A program made the translations under genes and the position numbers. Below, one piece after another: positions 1 to 5,749 of a stretch of DNA of 11,474 nt. This DNA comes from Acidobacteriota bacterium. Lineage in GTDB: Bacteria > Acidobacteriota > Vicinamibacteria > Vicinamibacterales > 2-12-FULL-66-21. The DNA is taken from positions 1-11,474 of the forward strand of contig JACDCA010000461.1 in NCBI GenBank assembly GCA_013694635.1, written 5' to 3'. The first letter of the stretch is position 1, and each line of letters begins with the position of its first letter. Below the pieces are notes generated by a model. That model was not told the DNA's origin and did no database searches. It worked only from the letters and a program-made list of their open reading frames with translations.

Positions 1-154
1 TTCGTCGAGCCGACTGGCCGGACGACTTCCCGTACTCGACGTCCTTCGTGATCTGCAGCTGTGCGTCCGCCGGGAGTGGCGCCATGAAGCGATCCTGCGC
101 CGAAGCTGCGGTCGCCAGAAGAACGAAGACTACGGCCGGCAGAGTGTGGCTCAT
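1..154 (-). CDS. Secreted protein, N-terminal part only (possible alpha/beta hydrolase)
   Basis: On the minus strand an ATG at 154 opens a frame that stays open for 51 codons to the window edge. It begins MSHTLPAVVFVLLATAASAQ, a clear signal peptide: short polar start, hydrophobic core, and ASA-Q as a likely signal peptidase I site near residues 19/20. The mature part continues with a Pro/Ala-rich stretch and then ITKDVEYGKSSGQSARR. A 'xxVxYGxxxGxxxRxDVY' start is common in secreted esterases and dienelactone-type hydrolases of this phylum, so an alpha/beta hydrolase is my guess, but the catalytic part lies outside the window. The gene is divergent from the secreted-protein gene at 390 and shares the repeat-bearing spacer with it. 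The reading frame and secretion are well supported; the family is not. Confidence 0.6.
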   Translation of the reverse strand, partial: MSHTLPAVVFVLLATAASAQDRFMAPLPADAQLQITKDVEYGKSSGQSARR

Positions 155-270
155 GCGGAGACTCTAGCGTCGCGGACTTCGAATTCATCCAGCGTGGGGA
201 CGAACCGCCGACATCGCGTGTTCAGCGCGGCGCTTTCATCCGCCGCCGTGATAACAGGAAAGCTCGAGAA

Positions 271-347
271 GGATCACAGGAGCCCAGGCGATCAGGAGCT
301 CCTGATCTCTTGATCTCCTGTTGGAACTTCCTGATCTCCTGTGATCA
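271..347. repeat. TCCTGATC octamer cluster with nested inverted repeats
   Basis: An 11-bp perfect inverted repeat has arms GATCACAGGAG at 272-282 and CTCCTGTGATC at 336-346. Between them lies an 18-bp perfect palindrome, GATCAGGAGCTCCTGATC, at 290-307. Further partial copies follow: TGATCTCCTG at 311-320 and CTGATCTCCTG at 331-341. Read on the minus strand, the block is a loose tandem array of GATCAGGA-like octamers interrupted by a short unrelated piece. The symmetry is directly visible. There is no U-tract after the stem, so it is not a normal intrinsic terminator. It may be a dispersed intergenic repeat, a regulator-binding cluster or a structured leader; I cannot decide which. Confidence 0.75.
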
Positions 348-354
348 CTCGGCG

Positions 355-363
355 TGCTATATT
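355..363 (+). promoter_or_regulatory. Possible extended -10 promoter element
   Basis: TGCTATATT at 355-363 fits an extended -10 (TGn followed by TATATT, close to TATAAT). Transcription would start near 370 and give a leader of about 20 nt carrying the Shine-Dalgarno sequence at 373-378 ahead of the ATG at 390. I see no good -35 hexamer 16-18 bases upstream, which is tolerable for an extended -10 promoter. Prediction by eye only. Confidence 0.35.
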
Positions 364-372
364 TCGCGATTC

Positions 373-378
373 AAGGAG
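373..378 (+). promoter_or_regulatory. Ribosome binding site for the gene at 390
   Basis: AAGGAG, within TCAAGGAGAG, lies 11 bases upstream of the ATG at 390. It decides the start in favour of 390 over the GTG at 354, which would place this site inside the coding sequence. Confidence 0.6.
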
Positions 379-389
379 AGAAACGCACT

Positions 390-1064
390 ATGCATCGAAT
401 GAAGGGTATTGCAATCGCGGCTTCGCTCGCGTTCGCGGTCTGTACCGTCGCGGCGCAGGACGCCGACCGCAAGGTCGCCGGCGGCGGCATCACCGTCAAG
501 GGCTGGACGGGGAAGGTTGACGCAGGCGCGGCGAAGCAGGGGAAGACGATCAACGATTCTAAACTGATGCAGATGGGCAGCGATCTGCACGTCGCTGCGG
601 GCCCCGCGGCGGTTTACTGGAACCCCGCCAACACCGGAACGGGGAATTACACCGTCAAGGCCACCTTCAAGGAAGGCAAGATGACGGCGGATCATCCGCA
701 CCCGTACGGCGTCTTCATCGGCGGCAGCAAGCTCGATACCGAGACGCCGAATCTGGTCTATTGCGTCGCTTACGGCACCGGCGAAGTGCTCGTACGCGGA
801 TTCAGCGACGGGCAAGTCATGACCCTCGCGAAGCGTGCGCCGAATCCCGCGGTGAACAAGGCGACCGAAGGAGGCGTCACGCAGGAGATCGCGTGGAACG
901 TGACGGGTGACAAGGCTGAGTGCCTCGTCAACGGGAAGGTCGCCGTCAGCCTGCCGAAGGCGGACCTCGTCGGCCCCGGCAAGCTCGAGTCGACAGACGG
1001 CGTCTATGGGCTTCGCGTCGCGCACAACGTCGACGTCGTCGTCTCCGGTCTGAACAAGAAGTAG
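390..1064 (+). CDS. Small secreted protein, probable lectin/glucanase-like beta-sandwich
   Basis: This encodes 224 residues. I chose the ATG at 390 because AAGGAG lies at 373-378 and because it puts the signal peptide at the N-terminus; the frame could open at a GTG at 354, or start at an ATG at 399. Residues 1-22 (MHRMKGIAIAASLAFAVCTVAA) form a signal peptide with cleavage before QD. The mature 200 residues have no membrane segment. They alternate short beta-strand-like stretches with Gly/Asn turns: a YWNPAN...GNYTVKATF strand pair, HPYGVFIGG, a W-x-V...VNGKVAV strand, and a closing DGVYGLRVAHNVDVVVSGL. That pattern resembles concanavalin-A-like (LamG, GH16 or DUF1080-type) sandwiches, which bind or cut polysaccharide. 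I cannot point to catalytic residues, so a non-enzymatic binding role is equally possible. It is probably monocistronic, since the next reading frame is a broken gene. Confidence 0.85.
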   Translation: MHRMKGIAIAASLAFAVCTVAAQDADRKVAGGGITVKGWTGKVDAGAAKQGKTINDSKLMQMGSDLHVAAGPAAVYWNPANTGTGNYTVKATFKEGKMTADHPHPYGVFIGGSKLDTETPNLVYCVAYGTGEVLVRGFSDGQVMTLAKRAPNPAVNKATEGGVTQEIAWNVTGDKAECLVNGKVAVSLPKADLVGPGKLESTDGVYGLRVAHNVDVVVSGLNKK

Positions 1065-1101
1065 GGACGAACAAGAGACAGAATCAGGCGGCTTACGCCG
1101 G

Positions 1102-1404
1102 ATGACGGAACGACAGAAGGACAAGGCGACGATCACGCCTGAAGGCGAGTCCCTCGAGCGCCGCATCGACGGCGTGATCGTCCGTCCGGCCCGGCCGATC
1201 GAAGACAAGCGGGGAGAAGTCACGGAGGTGTACCGCCCCTCATGGGCGTGCACCCCGACCCGCTCGTTTACGTCTACCAGACGACCCTGCGCCCGGTCGA
1301 CACGCGAACTGCTTCACCGACCCACAAACACCTCAACCAGCTTGTGTTCAGCGAGCGGAACCGCGTCCCGTTGATCATTCCGCGCGGCGTCTATCACGCC
1401 GTAT
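1102..1404 (+). pseudogene. Broken RmlC-like cupin (dTDP-4-dehydrorhamnose 3,5-epimerase-related)
   Basis: Two frames together spell a cupin of the dTDP-4-dehydrorhamnose 3,5-epimerase-related type. Frame one (ATG at 1102) gives IDGVIVRPARPIEDKRGEV followed by TEVYRPSW. At 1243-1247 the frame must shift by one base (TGGGC where TGGGGC would restore it) to continue as GVHPDPLVYVYQTTLRP (1245-1295). After six odd residues the match resumes with SPTHKHLNQLVFSERNR and VPLIIPRGVYHAV (1314-1403). In intact relatives about 30 residues, including the GW...H segment that lines the active site, lie between LRP and SPTH; here they are missing. After YHAV the expected C-terminus is replaced by unrelated sequence. 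A one-base slip, an internal deletion and a lost 3' end make this a decayed gene. The stretch 1405-1533 holds nothing I recognise. The family call is from memory of the motif series. Confidence 0.7.
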
Positions 1405-1533
1405 CGCACGACGGACTCCAGCCCACCGTCGGACACCCGCTGACCGGCGGCGAACAGGCCTTCGCGGTCGTCCCTCGAAAACAGGCGTGGTTTCGCGGAT
1501 TTCATGCGGTCCGTCCGTTGCAGTACTGCCGCC

Positions 1534-4089
1534 ATGCGTTACACCCGGCTTCTCGACGATCTGTTTCGAGACCTTCGGTACGGCCTTCGCGTTCTCATCC
1601 GTAGCCCACTCTTCACGCTGGTCGCGATCGCCTCGCTGGCGATAGGGATAGGCGGTGCGGCCTCGGTGTTCACCGTCATGAACGCCGTGCTCCTGCGGAG
1701 CCTGCCGGTGCCGAATCCGCAGCAGCTCGTCTCGGCCGAGAAGGTCGGCACGACGCAGCGGACCCCGCGATTCTCGTGGCCGCAGTTCGAAGACGCACGC
1801 CGCGAGTTGCAGGGACGGGCGGAGCTGGCGGCCTTCATCTATCCAAGCGCCATGAACGTCCGTACCGGCAGCGTGTCGTCGGCGGGCCCGAGCGAGCGCG
1901 CGCTGGTGCAGCTGGTGTCAGGGGAGTTTTTCAGCGTCCTGAAGCAGCAGCCGCAGGCCGGGCGGTTGCTGTCGCCATCCGACAACGAGACACTCGGGGC
2001 GCACCCGGTGGCGGTCATCAGCGACGCCTACTGGGGGCGCCAGTTCCGTCGCGCCGCAGACGCCGTCGGCAAGACGATCGTCATCAATGGCACGACCTTC
2101 ATCGTCGTGGGCGTCGCCCAACAGCCGTTTTACGGAGCCATCGTGGCGCCGCGCAACCCCGAGATCTGGGTGCCGCTGATGATGCAGCCGGGGGTGCGGT
2201 ACGCATCCAACGCGAGCAACTCGGGGGGCGATCCACGCAACCCGTGGCCGCCGCAGCGTGAGATCGAGTGGCTCAACGTCATCGGCCGCGTTCCCGACCG
2301 CAGCGAAGTTGCGCGGTCCGCTGCCGCATTGACCGTTCTGTACCAGCGCGACTCACGCAACAGCTCGAACTCTCCCGACGCCGCCGCGCTCAGCCGGATC
2401 GCGGCGCTGCGTGTCGCCCTTGAACCAGCCAAACGCGGCATCTCCGGATTCCGCAATGACCTGAACACTCCGCTGCTGGTTCTCCTCTCGATGGTCGGCG
2501 TGCTGCTGGCCATCGCCTGCGGCAACGTCGCGAGCCTGCTGATCAGCCGCGCGAACGCCCGCGACCGCGAGATCGCGATCCGCCTCTCCATCGGCGCCGG
2601 GCGAGGCCGGGTGGTCCGCCAGCTCCTGGCCGAAACGATGCTGATGGCATCGGTCGGCGGTGGCCTCGGCCTGCTGGCGGCAGCCTGGGGACGCGATCTG
2701 CTGCTGTCGATGTTCGCGCGCGGCGGCAGCTCGGTCATGGATATCGACACCAGCTTTGACTGGCGCGTTCTAGGGTTTGCGTTTGGCGTCACCGCGCTCA
2801 CGGGGCTGCTGGCGGGGGTCGGGCCGGCCCTGCGCGGTACACGGGTGGCACTGGCGGACTCCCTGAAAGCGCAGGGGCGGAGTGCCGTCACCGACGGCGG
2901 GCGACGCGGTCAGTTGGTAGGCAAGACCCTGGTGACGGCGCAGATCGCGTTCTGCCTGCTGCTGCTCGTTCTCGCAGCGCTGTTCACGCGGAGCATGCAG
3001 TCACTGCTGCGGATCGACGTCGGCTACGACCGCGAGCAGATCCTCGTGGCGCGGATGGACGTCAGAAGCCTGGGTCATGCGGCGGCGGATCGCCAGGCGC
3101 TCTACAGCCGCATCCTGGAAAAGCTGTCGTCATTACCCGGCGTATCGTCGGCGAGTATGTCGCTGAACGGGCCGCTCGGCACGTCGCAGCGGACGAGCAG
3201 CCTCGGGGTCGAAGGGTACACGCCCGGACCCGACGAACAGCTCATGACCAACGAAGAGATCATCACCGACAAGTATTTCGAGACCGTCGGCCTGCGCATC
3301 GTCGAAGGCCGCGGCTTCCAGCCGGAAGACCGGGCGCCGGGCGCGCGGGCGAGCATCATCAATCACTCGATGGCGAAGCGATTCTTTCCGAACGGCGGAG
3401 CGCTCGGGAAGCGCTGGACGTACGGAGAGGATCTGAATCCGGATGCGCCGGTCATCGTCGGGATCGTGGAGGACGCCAAATACGTGAGCCTGCGCACCTC
3501 CTCGCCGAACATGATTTACCGGCTCGCCCCGTCCACGCCGGATGACGTGCTGGCGAACATGGAGGTACGCGTCTCGGTGCCGCCGTCGCAGCTGGTCGCG
3601 ACGGTCCGCAGGGCGCTCGCCGAAACCGAGCCGGCCCTGCCTGTGTACGACGTGGTGCCGCTCGAAGATCGTCTCGCCCGCGGGATCGCGAACGACCGCA
3701 TGATCGCCAGCCTCACGTCCGCCTTTGGTGGGGTCGCGCTGCTGCTGGCCTGCCTCGGCCTGTACGGCACCATCTCCTATGGCGTGACCCGTCGCATAAC
3801 CGAGCTGGGCGTCCGTATGGCACTGGGCGCCGCTCGCCGCGACGTCCTGTGGCTCGTGATGCGGGAGGCGTCGGTGCTCGTTCTGACCGGCGCGGCCGTC
3901 GGCGTGCCGCTGGCGTACGCGGCGGGGCGGGGCGTGGGCTCGATGCTGTACGGGGTCCGTCCGGTCGATGCCGCGGCCTATCTCGTCGCCGCCGGCCTGC
4001 TCGTCCTCGTCGGGGGCATTGCCGCGCTGTTGCCTGCCCACCGAGCGTCCCGCATCGACCCGATGGTCGCCTTGCGCAGACTGCAATAG
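1534..4089 (+). CDS. Full-length ADOP (acidobacterial duplicated orphan permease, FtsX/MacB type)
   Basis: This encodes 851 residues from the ATG at 1534; the frame also has an ATG at 1504, but family proteins begin close to the RDLRYGLRVL motif, so 1534 is preferred. Neither start has a clear Shine-Dalgarno sequence. Layout: a first membrane helix at about 24-50 (SPLFTLVAIASLAIGIG, the family signature); a MacB-type periplasmic domain to about 300; a first FtsX domain at about 310-445 with NVASLLISRANARDREIAIR and the GAGRGRVVRQLL coupling loop; a helix at about 461-485 opening the second half; a second periplasmic domain to about 710; and a second FtsX domain at about 723-850 with ELGVRMALGAARRDVL, ending PAHRASRIDPMVALRRL. 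The duplicated layout and length match ADOP (TIGR03434). Relatives act in MacB/LolCDE-like mechanotransmission, moving substrates out of the inner membrane or periplasm with a separate ATPase. No ATPase is encoded nearby, so substrate and partner are unknown. A PadR gene follows 50 bases downstream. Confidence 0.92.
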   Translation: MRYTRLLDDLFRDLRYGLRVLIRSPLFTLVAIASLAIGIGGAASVFTVMNAVLLRSLPVPNPQQLVSAEKVGTTQRTPRFSWPQFEDARRELQGRAELAAFIYPSAMNVRTGSVSSAGPSERALVQLVSGEFFSVLKQQPQAGRLLSPSDNETLGAHPVAVISDAYWGRQFRRAADAVGKTIVINGTTFIVVGVAQQPFYGAIVAPRNPEIWVPLMMQPGVRYASNASNSGGDPRNPWPPQREIEWLNVIGRVPDRSEVARSAAALTVLYQRDSRNSSNSPDAAALSRIAALRVALEPAKRGISGFRNDLNTPLLVLLSMVGVLLAIACGNVASLLISRANARDREIAIRLSIGAGRGRVVRQLLAETMLMASVGGGLGLLAAAWGRDLLLSMFARGGSSVMDIDTSFDWRVLGFAFGVTALTGLLAGVGPALRGTRVALADSLKAQGRSAVTDGGRRGQLVGKTLVTAQIAFCLLLLVLAALFTRSMQSLLRIDVGYDREQILVARMDVRSLGHAAADRQALYSRILEKLSSLPGVSSASMSLNGPLGTSQRTSSLGVEGYTPGPDEQLMTNEEIITDKYFETVGLRIVEGRGFQPEDRAPGARASIINHSMAKRFFPNGGALGKRWTYGEDLNPDAPVIVGIVEDAKYVSLRTSSPNMIYRLAPSTPDDVLANMEVRVSVPPSQLVATVRRALAETEPALPVYDVVPLEDRLARGIANDRMIASLTSAFGGVALLLACLGLYGTISYGVTRRITELGVRMALGAARRDVLWLVMREASVLVLTGAAVGVPLAYAAGRGVGSMLYGVRPVDAAAYLVAAGLLVLVGGIAALLPAHRASRIDPMVALRRLQ

Positions 4090-4094
4090 GAATA

Positions 4095-4109
4095 TCTGTC
4101 GCCTACAGA
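4095..4109. promoter_or_regulatory. Candidate PadR operator, inverted repeat
   Basis: TCTGT (4095-4099) and ACAGA (4105-4109) form an inverted repeat with a 5-base spacer in the 50-base gap before the PadR gene. PadR repressors often bind short dyads of this size next to their own gene, so autoregulation is plausible. The arms are short and could be chance. Confidence 0.3.
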
Positions 4110-4139
4110 GTAATCCTTTGACAGGCTTCTCCCGTCCAA

Positions 4140-4508
4140 GTGGACGTGAGTATCCTGCCGGATCCCCGCGAGAGGCTTCCTCTCCCGCCGCACGACTTCC
4201 ATGTCCTCCTCACGCTGCTGGAGGGGCCGCGGCACGCGTATGGGTTGTGCACGGCCGCCGAAGAGGAGGCGCATACCGTACGGCTCGAGATCGGCTCGCT
4301 GTACCGCATCCTGGCACGTCTCACGGAACACGGGCTGATCGAGGACTTTGCCCCGCCGCGACACGCCGAGGGACACGCGGCGCGGCGACGTTATTACCGG
4401 ATCACCCCGTTCGGACGGAGGGTGGCCGAAGCCGAGGCGCACCGCCTGGAAGCCGTCCTTCGCCACGCCCGCAAACAGAAGCTGCTGCCTTCGGGCGGGT
4501 CGCGGTGA
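4140..4508 (+). CDS. PadR-family transcriptional regulator
   Basis: This encodes 122 residues with a GTG start at 4140; a GTG at 4146 is the alternative, and neither has a clear Shine-Dalgarno sequence. The PadR winged helix-turn-helix is complete: first helix FHVLLTLLEGPRHAYGL (residues 20-36), recognition region LEIGSLYRILARLTEHGLIE (49-68), and a basic wing RRRYYRITPFGRRVAEAE (82-99), followed by a helical dimerisation tail rich in Arg and Ala. The length and this pattern fit the short acidobacterial PadR class (TIGR03433) that sits beside ADOP permeases and is expected to repress them. It lies 50 bases after the intact permease and its stop overlaps the start of the truncated permease (GTGA, 4505-4508), which argues for one transcript with the downstream gene. 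Effector unknown. Confidence 0.88.
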   Translation: MDVSILPDPRERLPLPPHDFHVLLTLLEGPRHAYGLCTAAEEEAHTVRLEIGSLYRILARLTEHGLIEDFAPPRHAEGHAARRRYYRITPFGRRVAEAEAHRLEAVLRHARKQKLLPSGGSR

Positions 4509-5512
4509 CGAACGTCCACCTCCTGCTTTTCCGCTCTCTTCTGTGGCTTTATCCCGGGCGGTTCAGACGGGCCTATGGCGAGGACATGGCGCTGCTGTTT
4601 GCGGAAAAGCTCGACCGGCAAGATGGGCTCGCCAGCCGCGCCCGATTCTGGCAGCGCACCGCTATCAACATTGCTGCGACCGCAGGGGCAGAGCGATGGG
4701 CATCGCTTCGGCCCCGGCAGAAAACACCGAACCACGACCAGATCAACGAGAGGGGACTCATGTCCGGACTAATCCAGGACGCGCGATATGCGCTCAGACT
4801 CCTGCGGCGCCAGCCATCGTTCTCCGTGTTCGTCGTGCTCACGCTGGCGATCGGCATCGGCGCCAACTCCGCTGTGTTCAGCGTCGTCAACGGGGTCGTT
4901 CTGAAGCCATTGCCGTTCGCCGAGTCGGAGCGGCTCGTGGCCATCTGGGGACGCTTCGATCCGGAGAGCGGATTCGACTTCCCGCAGTTCGTCCTGTCGA
5001 ATCCCGAGTACGTGGATTATCGAAATCACTCGCGCGCCGTCAGCGAGATGTCGGCGTACGCCGTGCGCTCCGCAACCGTGGGCGCCCCGGGAGGGGATCC
5101 GGAGCGCGTCCCGTCAGCCACCGTGACGAGCAGTTTCTTTTCGCTGCTCCGGGTTCGACCGGCGCTCGGCCGCGCGTTCACTGAGGAGGAAGACACGCCC
5201 ACGGGGGCCCAGGTCGTCGTGCTGTCGCACGGGTACTGGCAATCGCGATTCGGCGGCGATCCGTCGGTCCTCGGTCGCGTGATCGCGCTCAACGGCGTGC
5301 AGACGCACGTCATTGGCGTGATGCCGCGAACGTTCGCGTATCCCCGCGATAACACCCATCTCTGGGTGCCGATGCGGATCGATGCCGCCAATCCGGGGAA
5401 CAGAAAGGGACACCGCCGTGACCTACGCGAAGGCGGGCGACAGCGCCCGGGCGTCCAGCCCGCGTTCGCGCCGCTGCGGACGGATCCGCGGTTTCTCGGC
5501 AGCTGGACTTAA
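4505..5512 (+). CDS. Truncated ADOP permease with foreign tail (likely non-functional)
   Basis: This encodes 335 residues from a GTG at 4505 that overlaps the PadR stop by 4 nt. The frame is open far upstream of 4505, but those codons lie across the PadR gene and are not real. Residues 1-85 form the cytoplasmic N-terminal region seen in many ADOPs (LLWLYPGRFRRAYGEDM near residues 13-29). An internal ATG at 4760 with a GAGAGGGG site at 4748-4755 may be a second start, just before DARYALRLLRRQPSF. One membrane helix with the LTLAIGIGANSAVFSVVNG signature follows, then a MacB-type periplasmic domain up to LWVPMRIDAANPGNR at about residue 299. Intact relatives continue for several hundred residues with two FtsX domains; here all of that is missing. 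The last 35 residues are unlike a permease and resemble the end of a TPR protein (PAFAPLRTDPRF). The product could at most be a single-helix periplasmic stub. Call it a pseudogene in all but frame. Confidence 0.8.
   Translation: MTNVHLLLFRSLLWLYPGRFRRAYGEDMALLFAEKLDRQDGLASRARFWQRTAINIAATAGAERWASLRPRQKTPNHDQINERGLMSGLIQDARYALRLLRRQPSFSVFVVLTLAIGIGANSAVFSVVNGVVLKPLPFAESERLVAIWGRFDPESGFDFPQFVLSNPEYVDYRNHSRAVSEMSAYAVRSATVGAPGGDPERVPSATVTSSFFSLLRVRPALGRAFTEEEDTPTGAQVVVLSHGYWQSRFGGDPSVLGRVIALNGVQTHVIGVMPRTFAYPRDNTHLWVPMRIDAANPGNRKGHRRDLREGGRQRPGVQPAFAPLRTDPRFLGSWT
4748..4755 (+). promoter_or_regulatory. Internal ribosome binding site before ATG 4760
   Basis: GAGAGGGG ends four bases before an in-frame ATG at 4760, the residue from which typical short ADOPs begin (MSGLIQDARYALRLL). 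It is a much better initiation signal than anything before the GTG at 4505. It suggests that the 85-codon N-terminal region and the permease were once, or still are, translated separately. Confidence 0.45.
5401..5512 (+). pseudogene. Scar of a TPR-protein C-terminus fused to the permease stub
   Basis: Two neighbouring frames carry pieces of the stereotyped end of acidobacterial TPR/protein-kinase-type proteins. One frame, different from the permease frame, reads DTAVTYAKAGDSARA at about 5409-5453, like the helix pair of a tetratricopeptide unit. The permease frame then reads GVQPAFAPLRTDPRFL at about 5451-5498, like the final 'xxPxFxPLRxDPRFxxLL' motif. The dozen or more residues normally between them are absent and the frame changes at the join, so this is a deletion remnant, not a domain. 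Family identification is from remembered motifs. Confidence 0.55.
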
Positions 5513-5749
5513 TTGCGAGGATTGGAAACGCTTCGGAGGCCCGTACCGGTGCGGGTTGTAACTCCTGCATCCATGCGCCCATCTTACACGTGCTATTGCG
5601 CGGGAAAACTATGAACTATGAACGACGAACGACGAACCATGAACTGGGGTTGACCGCTGATAGTTGAAATGGTGCGACTGGTCCCACGCCGGCGTCGTCC
5701 GTCCCAGACGGCTGGACACGCGGCCATCCGGAGGGCAGATAATGCCATC
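5513..5749. other. Intergenic spacer with heptad repeat
   Basis: This gap between the truncated permease and the hydrolase gene has no believable gene. It holds a near-palindrome, CCCGTACCGGTGCGGG, around 5549-5564, with no U-tract and so no clear terminator, and the heptanucleotide repeat at 5607-5648. A TTGACC at 5650-5655 has no matching -10 box, so I do not call a promoter for the hydrolase gene. Confidence 0.6.
5607..5648. repeat. Tandem heptanucleotide repeat, consensus AAC-N-A-N-G
   Basis: Six consecutive 7-base units can be read: AACTATG, AACTATG, AACGACG, AACGACG, AACCATG and a degenerate AACTGGG. The first five fit AACNANG exactly, with the paired copies arranged AABB. The base composition is distinctly more AT-rich than the neighbouring genes. 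Short tandem heptamers of this style are known as STRRs in cyanobacteria; no equivalent name is known to me here. Confidence 0.8.

Larger units (their letters stand above)
155..389. other. Divergent intergenic spacer with repeats
   Basis: This 235-base spacer separates two divergently read secreted-protein genes, so it should hold promoters for both. I see no convincing coding frame in it. Its middle (271-347) is a cluster of TCCTGATC-type octamers in both orientations with nested palindromes. Its right end has an extended -10-like box and a Shine-Dalgarno sequence for the gene at 390. The left half (155-250) shows nothing I can name. Confidence 0.6.

Noticed and set aside
336..364. Outer inverted repeat plus TATATTT as a terminator for a leftward or rightward gene
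   Set aside because: The T-run is only three bases, 15 bases past the stem, and the upstream genes point outward from the spacer.
357..1253. Long minus-strand frame opposite the small secreted protein
   Set aside because: Arg/Asp-rich text without motifs, signal or ribosome site; it is the antisense shadow of a well-supported gene in GC-rich DNA.
3133..4086. 317-codon minus-strand frame opposite the intact permease
   Set aside because: His/Arg/Gln-rich low-complexity translation typical of antisense shadows; the sense strand encodes conserved FtsX motifs throughout.
4118..4123. Perfect TTGACA hexamer just before the PadR gene
   Set aside because: No -10-like sequence 16-19 bases downstream, and transcription from it would start inside the PadR coding region.
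3968..4504. Upstream extension of the truncated permease frame
   Set aside because: It runs across the end of the intact permease and all of PadR in a different frame, with Pro/Ser/Arg-rich nonsense; the overlapping GTG at 4505 is the sensible limit.
5549..5564. Near-palindrome CCCGTACCGGTGCGGG as a terminator for the truncated permease
   Set aside because: The stem leaves only a four-base loop and is not followed by a U-tract.
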